Assembly: GCA_963825625.1 (NCBI GenBank)
Contig: CAWGUF010000015.1
Coordinates: forward strand, 29,082 to 93,081
DNA length: 64,000 nt
Source: CAMDPA01 sp963825625
GTDB lineage: Bacteria; Pseudomonadota; Alphaproteobacteria; Rhizobiales; Hyphomicrobiaceae
Direction: 5' to 3'
This document shows positions 36,131 to 46,024 of this stretch, piece after piece. A model generated the notes under the pieces. That model was not told where the DNA came from and did no database searches. It saw only the letters and a program-made list of their open reading frames with translations. Every line of letters begins with the position of its first letter. Position 1 is the stretch's first letter. A program made the position numbers and the translations under genes.

Positions 36131-36477
36131 GGCCTCGTGCGTTCATGTTGCGTTGCAAGAGCGTAACACAGTGTCGCAGCCCCCGACCAGCGCTAATTCG
36201 GAAAAGAAAAGCAGGCGGATACGGGGGCAAACGACCAAGGCCAACCCCTATCTACAGCACCGTTTTGCGGAATTCGAGTGTCAGCTGGCCAACGCGTTTT
36301 CCACTTCAGTAGCAGTGGCAAGGCGGGAACTCGGCTGCTAAGGTGCGTCTTATCGCACGGCAACATGAATGCCGCACGGCAACATCTGACGTAGCTTGCG
36401 GCCAGAAGCCAAGCGCTCGCGTCCGAAGATCCCACGCCGCGGCAGCACTTTTTCGAGCACGCTATGAGGCATCAGTC
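36131..36477. promoter_or_regulatory. phaR-phaA divergent regulatory region
   Basis: It carries a perfect 13-bp direct repeat (CGCACGGCAACAT at 36,354-36,366 and 36,373-36,385, start-to-start 19 bp) about 100 bases before phaA. A small palindrome TTGC-GTT-GCAA (36,148-36,158) lies just upstream of phaR. PhaR operators known from Paracoccus are TGC/GCA-type palindromes, so the latter is a candidate autoregulatory site. This is inference only. Confidence 0.45.
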
Positions 36478-37668
36478 ATGAGCACAGACGCCAACACCAT
36501 CGTCATCGCCAGCGCGGCCCGCACGCCGGTCGGCTCGTTCAACGGTTCATTGTCATCGCTGCCGGCGCACGAGCTCGGCAAGGTGGCCATCGAGGCCGCG
36601 ATAGGGCGGGCGGGGATCAAGCCGCAAGACGTCAACGAAGTGATCATGGGGCAGATCCTGACCGCCGGAGCAGGACAGAACCCAGCACGGCAAGCCGCGG
36701 TCAATGCCGGTATTCCGGTGGAGAGCCCTGCCTGGGGCATGAATCAGTTGTGCGGGTCCGGCCTGCGCGCGGTTGCGCTGGGGGCGCAGCAGATCCAGTC
36801 CGGCTCGGCGGCGATCGTGGTCGCTGGCGGTCAGGAAAGCATGAGCCAGGCACCACACTGCGCCCATATGCGCGAAGGCACCAAGATGGGTGACTTCAAG
36901 ATGATCGATACCATGATCAAGGATGGGTTGTGGGACGCCTTCAACGGCTATCACATGGGCAACACCGCCGAGAACGTCGCGCGGCAATTCCAGATCACGC
37001 GCGAAGAGCAGGACAAGTTCGCGGCTGCATCGCAGAACAAGGCGGAGAGCGCCAGAAAGGCCGGCAGATTCAAGGATGAGATCGCGCCAGTCACGATCAA
37101 GTCCCGCAAGGGCGAGGTCATCGTGGCGGAGGACGAATACATCAAGGAGGGCGTCACTGCCGAGGGAATCGCGAAGCTGCGGCCGGCATTCGATCCCAAG
37201 GAAGGAACGGTAACCGCCGCCAACGCATCGGGCATCAACGACGGGGCCGCCGCGGTGGTCCTGATGACGGCGGCCGAGGCCCAGAAGCGCGGCATCACGC
37301 CATTGGCCCGGATCGTGTCGTGGGCACATGCCGGCGTCGACCCGGCAATCATGGGAACGGGTCCGATTCCGGCCTCCAAGCTGGCCCTGGACAAAGCGGG
37401 GTGGAAGGTTTCCGACCTCGACCTGATCGAGGCCAACGAGGCGTTCGCGGCACAGGCCTGCGCGGTCAACAAGGGCCTGGGCTGGGACACGGACAAAGTC
37501 AACGTGAACGGCGGCGCCATCGCCATCGGCCATCCGGTCGGGGCCTCGGGTGCACGCGTGCTGACAACACTGCTCTACGAGATGCAAAAGCGCGATGCGA
37601 AGAAGGGTCTTGCGACGCTGTGCATCGGCGGCGGAATGGGCATCGCGATGTGCGTGGAGCGTGACTGA
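36478..37668 (+). CDS. phaA: Acetyl-CoA acetyltransferase (thiolase) PhaA (396 aa)
   Basis: Condenses two acetyl-CoA to acetoacetyl-CoA, the first step of PHB synthesis. The catalytic Cys is in NQLCGSGLRAV (about residue 92). The other active-site residues are in GGQESMSQAPH, EANEAFAAQA, the His in NVNGGAIAIGHPVGASGAR (about 352) and the second Cys in LATLCIGGGMGIA (about 382). Complete and canonical. phaB and phaC do not follow; an ABC transporter does. The start at 36,478 (MSTDANTIVI) is the family start. Confidence 0.96.
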   Translation: MSTDANTIVIASAARTPVGSFNGSLSSLPAHELGKVAIEAAIGRAGIKPQDVNEVIMGQILTAGAGQNPARQAAVNAGIPVESPAWGMNQLCGSGLRAVALGAQQIQSGSAAIVVAGGQESMSQAPHCAHMREGTKMGDFKMIDTMIKDGLWDAFNGYHMGNTAENVARQFQITREEQDKFAAASQNKAESARKAGRFKDEIAPVTIKSRKGEVIVAEDEYIKEGVTAEGIAKLRPAFDPKEGTVTAANASGINDGAAAVVLMTAAEAQKRGITPLARIVSWAHAGVDPAIMGTGPIPASKLALDKAGWKVSDLDLIEANEAFAAQACAVNKGLGWDTDKVNVNGGAIAIGHPVGASGARVLTTLLYEMQKRDAKKGLATLCIGGGMGIAMCVERD

Positions 37669-37957
37669 ACGATGGCAGGGTCAGTCCGACGGGCTGGCCC
37701 TGACACCGTAGGTTTGGCCCTGACGCCGCATCGGCAGCCATCATGCTTCATCGCTGCCACTTGCCTTGAAGCAGATTGCCACCAGATCGTGGCGGCCCTT
37801 GCCCTGGCGGCGCCGCCGCATTAGGTGTCAAAACGATATCCGATCATCAGGTGCCCACTCGCCAGGCGCGTGCGGCCCCGTCCGTGTTGCGTCCTCTCCG
37901 GTGCCGCGAGCCCGTCAGTCGAGTGTGCATCGCGGCGACCAACGGGCGTGAGCCACG
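37669..37957. other. Intergenic region with a candidate hairpin terminator
   Basis: CAGGGTCAG at 37,676 can pair with CTGGCCCTG at 37,694-37,702 (one mismatch), a few bases after the phaA stop. It lacks a T-run. TGGCCCTGAC is repeated downstream (TGGCCCTGACGCC). Nothing else is seen. Confidence 0.4.
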
Positions 37958-39877
37958 ATGCGAGGCGTTCAGGACAGGTTGACGGCCAGGGTATCCGGCG
38001 CCCGGCAAAGGGCGTCGGGGCTGTTCTGGCGTGTGTGCCGCTGGTTCGAGAACCGCATCACCGCTTTTACGCCGGAAGAGCCTGCACGCCCTCCGGATAC
38101 GCTGTGGGCGTTCTACTGGCACTTCGTGAAGCCAATCTGGCCGGTGATCCTGGCTTTGCTTGTCGCCGGTGTCATCGGAGCGCTGATCGAGCTTGCCCTC
38201 TACGCCTTCGTAGGCCGCGTCGTCGACATGATGCGGACGGCGAAAGACCCTGCGACCTTCCTGGCGGACAACAGCGGCACGCTGCTGTTCTGGGCTTTCG
38301 TCGCGATGGTGCTGCGTCCGGCGATATCGTTCGTGCACGACCTTCTCAAGCAGCAAGCGATCGCGGGCTCGTTCACCAGTCGCATCCGCTGGCAGACGCA
38401 TCGCTACGTGCTGCGCCAGAGCCTCGGCTTCTTCCAGAACGACTTTGCCGGGCGGATCGGCTCGAAAGTGCTGCAAACGGCGACCTCGCTGCGCGAATCC
38501 GTCGTCCAGGTGACGGAGGCGATCTGGTTTGCCACGGTGCAATGGATCGGCGCGCTGGTCTTGTTCGCGGGGGCGGACTGGCGGCTGACACTGCCGCTCA
38601 TCGGTTGGCTGATCCTGTATCGGATTCACGCTACGCACGTTCGTGCCGCGCATAAAGGAGCTGTCGTACCATTCGTCGGAGGCCCGCTCGGTGCTGACCG
38701 GCCGCATTGTCGACAGCTACACCAACATCCTTACGGTGAAGCTGTTCGCGCACGCGGATCGGGAGGACAAGTCGGCGCTGTCCGTGATGGAAGACCATCT
38801 GGAGAAATTCAGGGCCGGCCAACGCAACCTGACCCTGATGGAGTTCGTGCTGTACACCATCAACGGCATGCTGCTGGTGTCCTCGACCGGACTTGCCCTG
38901 CTGTTGTGGTCGCGCGGTCACGTCACCGTTGGCGACGTGGCGCTGACGACGACGGTCGTCATTCGCATTGTCGGCATGTCCGGCTGGATCCTGTGGACCG
39001 TGGCCGGCATCTTCGAGAATATCGGCACCGTGCAGGAGGGCATGGACACGATCTCCAGAGCCAATGCCGTGATCGACAAGCCGGATGCGAGAGCCCTGGT
39101 CGTGGAGCGGGGGGAGATCCGGTTCGACGGCATCGGCTTCCACTATGGCAAGGCGGGCGGGGTCATCAACGATTTCTCGCTGGCGATCAAGCCGGGAGAG
39201 AAGGTTGGGCTGGTCGGCCGCTCAGGTGCCGGCAAGTCGACGCTGGTCAGCCTGCTATTGCGGTTCTACGATCTGGAGAAAGGCCGTATCCTGATCGACG
39301 GGCAGGACATCGCGGCGGTGACGCAGGAGAGCCTGCGGGCGCAGATCGGGCTTGTCACGCAAGACACCTCGCTGCTGCACCGCTCAATCGCCGAGAACAT
39401 CCTCTATGGTCGCCCGGATGCCGGCGAGGAGGCGATGCGGGCCGCTGCGCAGCGTGCGCAGGCGGAGACTTTCATTCCTGAATTGGAGGATCTGCGCGGA
39501 CGCCAAGGCTACAAGGCCCATGTCGGGGAGCGCGGCGTCAAGCTTTCGGGTGGCCAGCGTCAGCGCATCGCGATCGCGCGCGTGCTGCTCAAGGACGCCC
39601 CGATCCTGGTGCTGGACGAAGCCACCAGCGCGCTTGACACTCGGAGGTCGAAGCGGCGATCCAGGAGCAGCTGTACAATCTTATGGAAGGCAAGACAGTG
39701 ATTGCCATCGCACACCGTCTGTCAACGATCGCGGCGATGGACCGGCTCGTGATCATGGAGAAGGGCGATATCGTGGAGGAAGGCAGCCATGCCGAGCTGT
39801 TGAAGCAAGGTGGCCTTTATGCGGAGCTTTGGCATCGCCAGTCCGGCGGGTTTCTTGCGAAAGAAGCAGCGGAGTAG
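37958..39877 (+). CDS. ABC exporter, permease-ATPase fusion, two frameshifts
   Basis: MsbA/ATM1-type half exporter. The transmembrane domain starts around WAFYWHFVKPIWPVILALLV and runs well to WRLTLPLIGWLILY. There one extra C (38,621) breaks the frame; removing it gives LYGFTLRTFVPRIKELSYHS and the TM domain continues. The ATPase is complete: Walker A GRSGAGKST, Q-loop VTQDTSLLHRSIAENILYG, signature LSGGQRQRIAIARVLL, Walker B ILVLDEATSALD. A second shift at 39,636-39,641 follows; dropping AC gives ALDSEVEAAIQEQL, then HRLSTI and the family's C-terminus. The start codon is uncertain. Repaired length is about 638 residues, normal for the class. The substrate is unknown. Confidence 0.86.
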
Positions 39878-39883
39878 CGGACC

Positions 39884-40354
39884 ATGGCACGTAATCCCAG
39901 CGCGTTATCGGTTCGCGCCGCCGTGCCAGAGGATGCGGAGGCGGTCGCACGCATGGCCGCGGCACAGCGGGCGCATCACGGCGACCCGACCCATTATCTG
40001 AGCGCAGACAAGATCCGCGCCGATGGTTTCGGGCCGACGCGCGCATTCGACGTCGTGCTGGCCGAGGCCGACGGCACCGCTGTCGGATACGCCTTGTTCC
40101 ATGCCGCCTACGAGCCGGCCTATGCCGCGCGCGGCCTCTATCTCGCCGATCTGTTCGTGGTGGCCGAGTGGCGGCGGCGCGGGGTCGGGCGGCTGCTGGT
40201 GGAGACCGTCGTATCGGAGGCGAAAGCGCGGGGCGGAACATTCGTGTGGTGGCTGGCGCGCGAGTCCAATGCAGATGCCCGGGCCTTCTACAGTTCGCTC
40301 GGGTTGTTTGCGCGCGCAGACGTCGTCGCGCATGCCAAAGTGATCGAGGATTGA
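39884..40354 (+). CDS. GNAT-family N-acetyltransferase (156 aa)
   Basis: Acetyl-CoA-dependent acyltransferase. SVRAAVPEDAEAVARMAAAQ is the N-terminal GNAT helix-strand. YLADLFVVAEWRRRGVGRLL is motif A, with the RRRGVG pyrophosphate loop. NADARAFYSSLGLFARAD is motif B. The length and the YEPAYAARGLYLADLF block resemble diamine/aminoglycoside-like GNATs, but the substrate cannot be assigned. The ATG lies six bases after the exporter stop, so co-transcription is likely. Confidence 0.9.
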   Translation: MARNPSALSVRAAVPEDAEAVARMAAAQRAHHGDPTHYLSADKIRADGFGPTRAFDVVLAEADGTAVGYALFHAAYEPAYAARGLYLADLFVVAEWRRRGVGRLLVETVVSEAKARGGTFVWWLARESNADARAFYSSLGLFARADVVAHAKVIED

Positions 40355-40400
40355 TCCAGCGGTCTACTTTGTCCGGGCGTCTGGAGCAGCGTCGAGCGGC

Positions 40401-41141
40401 TCATCCGATCATCGCGAAGACGCGCGCGGGGGAGCCATCGATGCCTTCCAACTTCAACGGCACGGCGCACAGCGTGAAATCGTCCGATCCGATCGCTCCG
40501 ACGTTGGTCACCATCTGAATCAACGTCGCCTGCTGGCGAAACAGCGTGCGGTGGTTGTGTCCCGACGGTTGTCCTTCGGGACGGGTCAACTCCGTGCGCC
40601 AGTACGGAAACTCCGGAAAGAAATCGAGCGCTACCGCACTGACATTGCGCGCGGCCAGAAGATCGCCCGCATCCTTATGCAGCCACATGGAATTGCCCCA
40701 AAAGGCCGGCGACCCCCAGGTACGGTCCGTCCAGCCTGTATAGAGAACCGGTATGACGCTTTCATCGATATCGACCCCGGTGGCGAGGATCGCCTCGGCC
40801 GTCACGCATGCCCCATCGGGCAGATGCGTAAGCGGGACGACCTTTCCTTTTCGCACCAATCGCTCGAGCGGGAACTCGTCGATGGACCATGTGTCCTCGA
40901 GCATATGCGAGGGCGCGTCTATATGCGTGCCGATATGGGTCGTGATCTCCACTCTGCACATCATATGGGTGGCGACCGGCGGCTGGCCGACCTCGATACC
41001 CTTGGCCGCGAGGGCCGCTGCCTGGCGTTCGCTGAGCACGGAGAGCGGGACGCAGCGCGTGGGGTTATCGTCATAGGCTGCAATCCCAGGGATGCCGGCC
41101 ATGCGTGAATTGATCGGCAGGCTGAGATCCACGATCCGCAT
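40401..41141 (-). CDS. Cyclase-family metal-dependent hydrolase, kynurenine-formamidase-like (246 aa)
   Basis: Member of the cyclase superfamily that includes KynB and isatin hydrolase. The metal-binding motif HIGTHIDAPSH (H-x-G-T-H-x-D-x-P-x-H) is intact. An N-terminal DLSLPI strand, VLYTGWTD and the C-terminal GHNHRTLF segment, which supplies further ligands, are also present. The start at 41,141 (MRIVDLSLPI) is preferred over 41,183 because the family begins at this strand. No tryptophan pathway gene is adjacent, so the substrate is open. Confidence 0.88.
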   Translation of the reverse strand: MRIVDLSLPINSRMAGIPGIAAYDDNPTRCVPLSVLSERQAAALAAKGIEVGQPPVATHMMCRVEITTHIGTHIDAPSHMLEDTWSIDEFPLERLVRKGKVVPLTHLPDGACVTAEAILATGVDIDESVIPVLYTGWTDRTWGSPAFWGNSMWLHKDAGDLLAARNVSAVALDFFPEFPYWRTELTRPEGQPSGHNHRTLFRQQATLIQMVTNVGAIGSDDFTLCAVPLKLEGIDGSPARVFAMIG

Positions 41142-41524
41142 TCGCTGCACTCCTTGGCATTCGAGACTTCGACCGTCGGCCACTCATGCCGCAACGCTAT
41201 CGTGCTCAGGCACCGCCGGGCAAGGCGGATCAGGCGCCGAAACATCACCAGCTGCATTACCGCAGAGCGAAAATCGCTCGTGCCGTGCCCGGACGCGTGG
41301 CAATGCTGCCACGGCTTTCGTTTGGCCGCATCACGATAGATGGACTTGAGCCAGAACGCTCTCTAGAACAATTGCACCAAGGAGTGTTGCGGGCGACGAT
41401 ATCGCCTGCCGTATGCTGCTCAATCAGCTACGGCGCGCCGGCTGCAAAGGCAGACCGAAGCCAAAAGTGCGACGGGCTGACTGGGGCGCAACCGGCGGGA
41501 ACGCTTCGGGAGGGGTGGAAACCA

Positions 41525-42136
41525 ATGAACGACCTTATCTCGCGTATCGCCATTGCGCTCAATCCAATCATCGCGCTGCTGCTGATATTGGCCGGGGCGA
41601 CCGTTGCCAATCACTTTTCGCCAGGGTTCGCCGCTGTCGCCGTGGGTGCCGTGATCGGCCTTGCGCTGGCTATTCCGCTGTGCGGTACCATCGGGTTGCT
41701 CAGCTCGATCAATCGAAATACCGAGCGCATGGCCGACGAGCTGATGTGCATCGCTGTTGGCGGCCAAGGTCCGAATACGGCACGTCAGGTTGGGCAGCCG
41801 GGACAGGTCGCCTCACCAGTGGCCCGGGCTCAGGGACACGCGATGCCGTCTTCGGCGCCCGCACCCAGGGCATCGCAATCGAGCCCGGCCGCCTCGCATT
41901 CGCCGGCGCTGGCCTCGAATGGCGGGGAAGCCCCACAAGAGGCAGAAGCGACCCCGGAATCGGAGCACGAGATGCTAGAGCGCGGTCATTTTGCTCAGTA
42001 TCATCTGGCGAAGGCCAAGCGGCTGATGGCGGTCGGCAACTACCGGGAGGCGGCCTCGCAGGCCGCGGCCAGCCTGGCGCACGAGCACACCGCCGAGGCA
42101 CGCGCTGTGCGCAGCGAGGCACGCAGGCGGGGGTGA
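41525..42136 (+). CDS. Membrane protein with C-terminal repeat-like helix pair (203 aa); last bacterial gene
   Basis: Two N-terminal membrane helices (IALNPIIALLLILAGATVAN; VAVGAVIGLALAIPLCGTIG) are followed by a Pro/Ser/Ala-rich linker. A C-terminal helical segment (MLERGHFAQYHLAKAKRLMA then VGNYREAASQAAASL) resembles one TPR-type repeat. Not a named family. Its TGA at 42,134-42,136 is the last confidently bacterial base-pair of the window. The sequence changes character within the next ~100 bases. Confidence 0.7.
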   Translation: MNDLISRIAIALNPIIALLLILAGATVANHFSPGFAAVAVGAVIGLALAIPLCGTIGLLSSINRNTERMADELMCIAVGGQGPNTARQVGQPGQVASPVARAQGHAMPSSAPAPRASQSSPAASHSPALASNGGEAPQEAEATPESEHEMLERGHFAQYHLAKAKRLMAVGNYREAASQAAASLAHEHTAEARAVRSEARRRG

Positions 42137-42237
42137 CCGCGCCGTCGTTCAATAGAAGGTTCAAGGTGAACATCATGACTCATGACACAACATTATGACG
42201 CACGACGTCCCCGCCTGCTGGGGTGCCACATTCGAAG
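42137..42237. other. Bacterium-to-eukaryote junction interval
   Basis: To the left, compact GC-rich genes with bacterial ribosome sites; to the right, intron-containing genes with lower GC and eukaryotic domains. No terminal inverted repeat, target-site duplication, integrase site or telomere-like repeat is visible in the interval. The exact breakpoint cannot be placed by eye. Short mixed-content motifs are repeated (GACTCATGAC and GACGCACGAC). Confidence 0.8.
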
Positions 42238-43912
42238 ATGCTGTGGGCACGACAATGGCGTCTTCCGCGTGTATTTGATGCACACTATCGTGCTCGGAAA
42301 GTCTTCAGTGCAGCTGCTGGGCCGTGGCCTGCCTCCGAGATTCCTCCGGTTTGCACTTCTTTCATTGACAACGAATTCGTTCCAGTCCGTGTATCGCCGG
42401 GCGAAGACAACGAGCTTGGTTTTGTGAATCGATCGCCAAGGTCTGGGAAACCTCTCTGTCACCTGCAGATCCCCTCCCAGGAAGAAGTAGACTCTGCAGT
42501 GGTATCGTCGAATAACGCCTTCAAAGACCCCAGCTGGGCCGTCCTTTCTTCTGCCGAACGGGGCCACATACTCAATGATATGGCCGCACGATTACAGCAG
42601 CACCATGACGACCTTGTCACCCTTGAAGCCCTTGATACTGGGATCCCCATTTCTCAAGTACGAGTCAATCACATTCCCTATGCTATTCAATCACTTGAAT
42701 ACTATGCTTCCCTCGCCTTGTCTGGAAGTATGGCTGGACGGGCCCTTGACACTACTCCGGACAGTTTCTCATACACAAGGAGAGAGCCGCTTGGGGTTTG
42801 TGCGGCCATTGGCACTTGGAACTATCCACTTGTCTCCATGGTGTGGAAGCTGGCTCCGGCATTGGCCTGTGGCAATGCCATTCTCTACAAACCAGGCTAT
42901 GCTCCGCTTACGGCGCTGTACGCGGCTGGACTGTGGAGAAATCTTTTGCCTCCTGGCATTTTGCAAGTGTTGCTGGGAGAAAAAGAGACTGCGCAGCTTT
43001 TGGTGCAACATGAGGACGTGCAAAAGGTATCTGTCACAGGCTCTATCGAAACGGGTATTTCGGTGGCACAAGCAGGTGCTGCCACTTTGAAGCGAACGAC
43101 GCTGGAACTGGGAGGCAAGTCGCCGCTCTTGGTATTTGCAGATGCCGATATGGACAGCGCTGTGCGAGTTGCCACAGAAGGAAACTTTATCAATAATGGA
43201 CAAGTGTGTTCCAACTGCACGCGAGTCTATGTGGAGCGAGCAATCTTGGACGAATTCATTTCGCGGGTGGTATCACGTGTCAAGGAGTCGGTTGTGATGG
43301 GAGATAATATGCAAGACGATGTTAATATGGGTCCACTCATAATGCCACCGAGACATGCGTCGCGTCATTACGACCATGTCATGCAGTATGTGGACGAAGC
43401 CAAGAGCGATTCGCGTGTGGAGTTACTCTACGGCGGAACGGGCTATACGGACGGCGGTGGCTACTTTGTGGTGCCAACCATCTTCTTGAGCGAGTCCGAC
43501 GATGTGCGGATTGTACGGGAAGAAGTGTTTGGGCCCGTCATGACCATTCTTGCGTTCGACACGGAAGAGGAGGCAATTATGAGGGCAAACAACACGCAGT
43601 ACGGACTAGCGGCAGGCCTCATGACCAAGGATGTCATGCGTGCGCATCGCGTGACAAAGCAACTTGGAGGCCGGCAATGTGTGGGTGAACACTTCAATAT
43701 TGCTCCAGTGGAGGTGCGTATTCTGTGATTGAGTTCGCTAGGTGGCAATTGGAGCTGTATGGTTGACACGATGTTGCTTTGTGTCTGTATAGTTGCCATT
43801 CGGGCCGTACAAAATGAGTGGATATGGAAACGAGCTTGGCATCGAGGCGATGGACTCGTATTCGCAAATCAAGACCGTCTTCATGCAAACATGTCGATAT
43901 TGGCGAAGATGA
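42238..43912 (+). CDS. Aldehyde dehydrogenase, betaine-aldehyde-dehydrogenase-like; two exons (531 aa)
   Basis: NAD(P)-dependent oxidation of aldehydes. Exon 1 is 42,238-43,713, the intron 43,714-43,792 (79 nt, GTGCGT...TATAG) and exon 2 43,793-43,912. Exon 2 supplies the essential C-terminal block LPFGPYKMSGYGNELGIEA, ending TCRYWRR. Motifs: IGTWNYPLVSM (cofactor entry), TLELGGKSPLL (general-base Glu) and NNGQVCSNCTRVY (nucleophile Cys). LEALDTGIPISQ and EYYASLA are BADH/ALDH9-like. The first ~45 residues are Arg-rich and could be a mitochondrial presequence. The ATG at 42,238 is assumed; because the junction lies just upstream, the true 5' end may be missing. Confidence 0.9.
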
Positions 43913-44151
43913 CACGTTTTTCAAGCTACGTTGAGAGTATTTTGCTTTCAGGTCTGGCGCATCCGTTTTCTTGGCGGTTAAAAATGAGCGGAATCAGCCT
44001 CGCACCAGTCCACGTGAGTGCAATACTGGTACGCTTGAGGTTGGTTTCTCCGTTACTACCTTCATACCACTAAACCGGGACAGTTAATAATCGTAGCCAC
44101 TGCGTGCCCGGAAAGAGTACCGAGAGACCGGTGGGGCTCGTAAAGATGAGG

Positions 44152-45454
44152 CTATGGTCGTGCCCGACGCCCTCGACAACGCGGCGGGAATGAGAGGTCA
44201 ATGCCCAATCTTCCGCAGCGAATCGAAAGTAACGTACATTTCGTTCCCATCGTAGTTGCCCCCTGCATCATATCCATGCAAGTTGTTTCCAGTCCGTGCG
44301 AGTAACACCAGCCATTTGATTCCGACTCTGATACGTTGCATCGGTCGGCGCTGCCTGCCAGGTATGTCACATGTCTTTTCGCAAATCTTTCAATCAATGC
44401 AGTGATGTTGTTGCCCAGCCCATGCAAGGCATTCTCTTTGTAAGGTACAGGCATGTCACCACCGCTCTCCAAACCCCATTCCCAGTCATTATATTGAGGA
44501 CACTTCGTGCTTCGTTGGTATCTGCCACGTCCCATTCAACAATCGCCAATGAGTTAGATAGGCATAATTACTAGGATTGGCGACTGCGGAAGACATTCGA
44601 TGAGCAATCCAAGACGACGTAAGCAAGGACCACCGTTGCACAAACTGGCCTCCACTCGAATGTCCAGCAATTGTCACGTGCTTCAAGTTCGGAAAGTGCG
44701 TTCGGTCACCGAGCACGTTCATAATGCTGATCGACAGTGTCAAACGAACTGACGTTGCTTCCTGGAGGGTAGACCGAATTGGCGCCGTAGCGCCAGGGTC
44801 CGTCCCCGTCATCGGCCCACCGCAGTGCTATCCCACCCTCATGTAGTGTGATGGTCGGATCGGCAGTAGAAGGGAAGCGAGGCACGACTACAAGTACAGA
44901 TTGTGTTGGATACTTCTTCTGCAATTCGACTGCCGCAGTAGCTGAACAGTAGTAGTCATCGGCGTTGCGACCCGCTCCATGAATAATGACCAGAGCCATT
45001 TGAATCTGAGATTTGTGTGCACTATCGAGCAGTATATTTCCGTGGGACGAGTAGTATGCCAGCTTGGTGTCATTCATAATGGGGAACCCGTGCACCCTCG
45101 TCAGAGATTCCGAAGGAGGGATGACAGAGTCTGTAACGAGGCATGACTTTGACGAGAGGGTCGTCGATTCCTTCCATGGCATAACAACGCTAGATCCGCA
45201 CCACATGTGTAGTTCACTGCACACCCCGTGAGTCCATCGGAGCAGCACGTTCCATTGTAGGATCCCATATCGTTCGGAAGACATCCCGAGGATCCACCTC
45301 CCTCCAACGGGCAGCACGTGTTTCTCTCCGGGCAGAAGCCTCCACCCTGCTCCACACTGCACTGTTGTATACCAGATGCAAGAGCAACAAGCAATCCGAG
45401 TAGCGCCCAGCTGGTGCAGGCCGTTCTCTGCTTCAATCCTGACATCCTCGTCAT
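44152..45454 (-). CDS. Secreted Cys-rich alpha/beta hydrolase, broken by three frameshifts
   Basis: It opens with a signal peptide (SWALLGLLVALASG). A ~65-residue cysteine-rich module follows (CPERNTCCPLEGGGSSGC; CCSDGLTGCAVNYTC), resembling granulin-like or small carbohydrate-binding folds. The hydrolase domain has LVIIHGAGRNADDYYCSATA, then TIAGHSSGGQFVQRW with the nucleophile Ser, VANPSNYAYL and YLAGSADRC. Frame changes occur near 45,190, near 44,729 and near 44,512. One extra C at the second, in GATCAGC, restores VDQIMNVLGDRTHFPN. Three shifts in one gene is more than elsewhere, so it may be a pseudogene as well as error-affected. The stop chosen is that of the last frame. Confidence 0.72.
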
Positions 45455-46024
45455 CGTCGACCTGTTTTATGATTTATGTAAACAACTCAGACGCGATTCG
45501 CTTCGATATCCTATTGGTCATTCGTGACTGAAGGTGAATCCCATTCCCGGGTGTTTGACGATACTTACAGTGTCTCACTACTAGTTCTTGGGTGCCGCTA
45601 GCACCGCGCGCTACTCTATGTATCATGGCGTCTCAATGTCATAGTCTACTGTGCGACTAATGTGTGAAATGCCCTCATCGGCTAGAATGTGAAAGGTATA
45701 GTTCTTGACTGTGGCGGTCGATGCAAGCATACCCTTTCCTCATTGGAGTGGGTACAGAGCTCAAGGAAAATATAAGCTCATTTGCGGATGGCGGAATCTA
45801 GAGGTCTATTGCCTCACTGGGATCGACTGCATATCGCCGTATCTTGCGTGTATTGTGACTTTGCACGTTAGAGGTACAGGTATTTGGCTCGGCTCTCTCT
45901 ACTTTTCCATGTGACGTTACCGTGATTCACGAGCAGAGCCCGAAAAGTTGTTAGCAAAGTAGAAATCTTGATGGGGAGAATCAGAGTGCTTAAAGCCATT
46001 TCCTTATAGTAAACCACATTTCAT
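45455..46024. other. Intergenic region between hydrolase and ChlM genes
   Basis: About 570 bases between two minus-strand genes; the right part is 3' flank of chlM and the left part the hydrolase promoter. Open frames here are short and without features. No repeats. Confidence 0.4.

Noticed and set aside
42182..42280. Short bacterial-looking frame MTHDVPACWG across the junction
   Set aside because: About 27 codons long, overlapping the ALDH start in another frame; no support as a gene.
45705..45914. 69-codon frame upstream of chlM 3' end
   Set aside because: No homology pattern or signal; isolated in intergenic AT-richer sequence.
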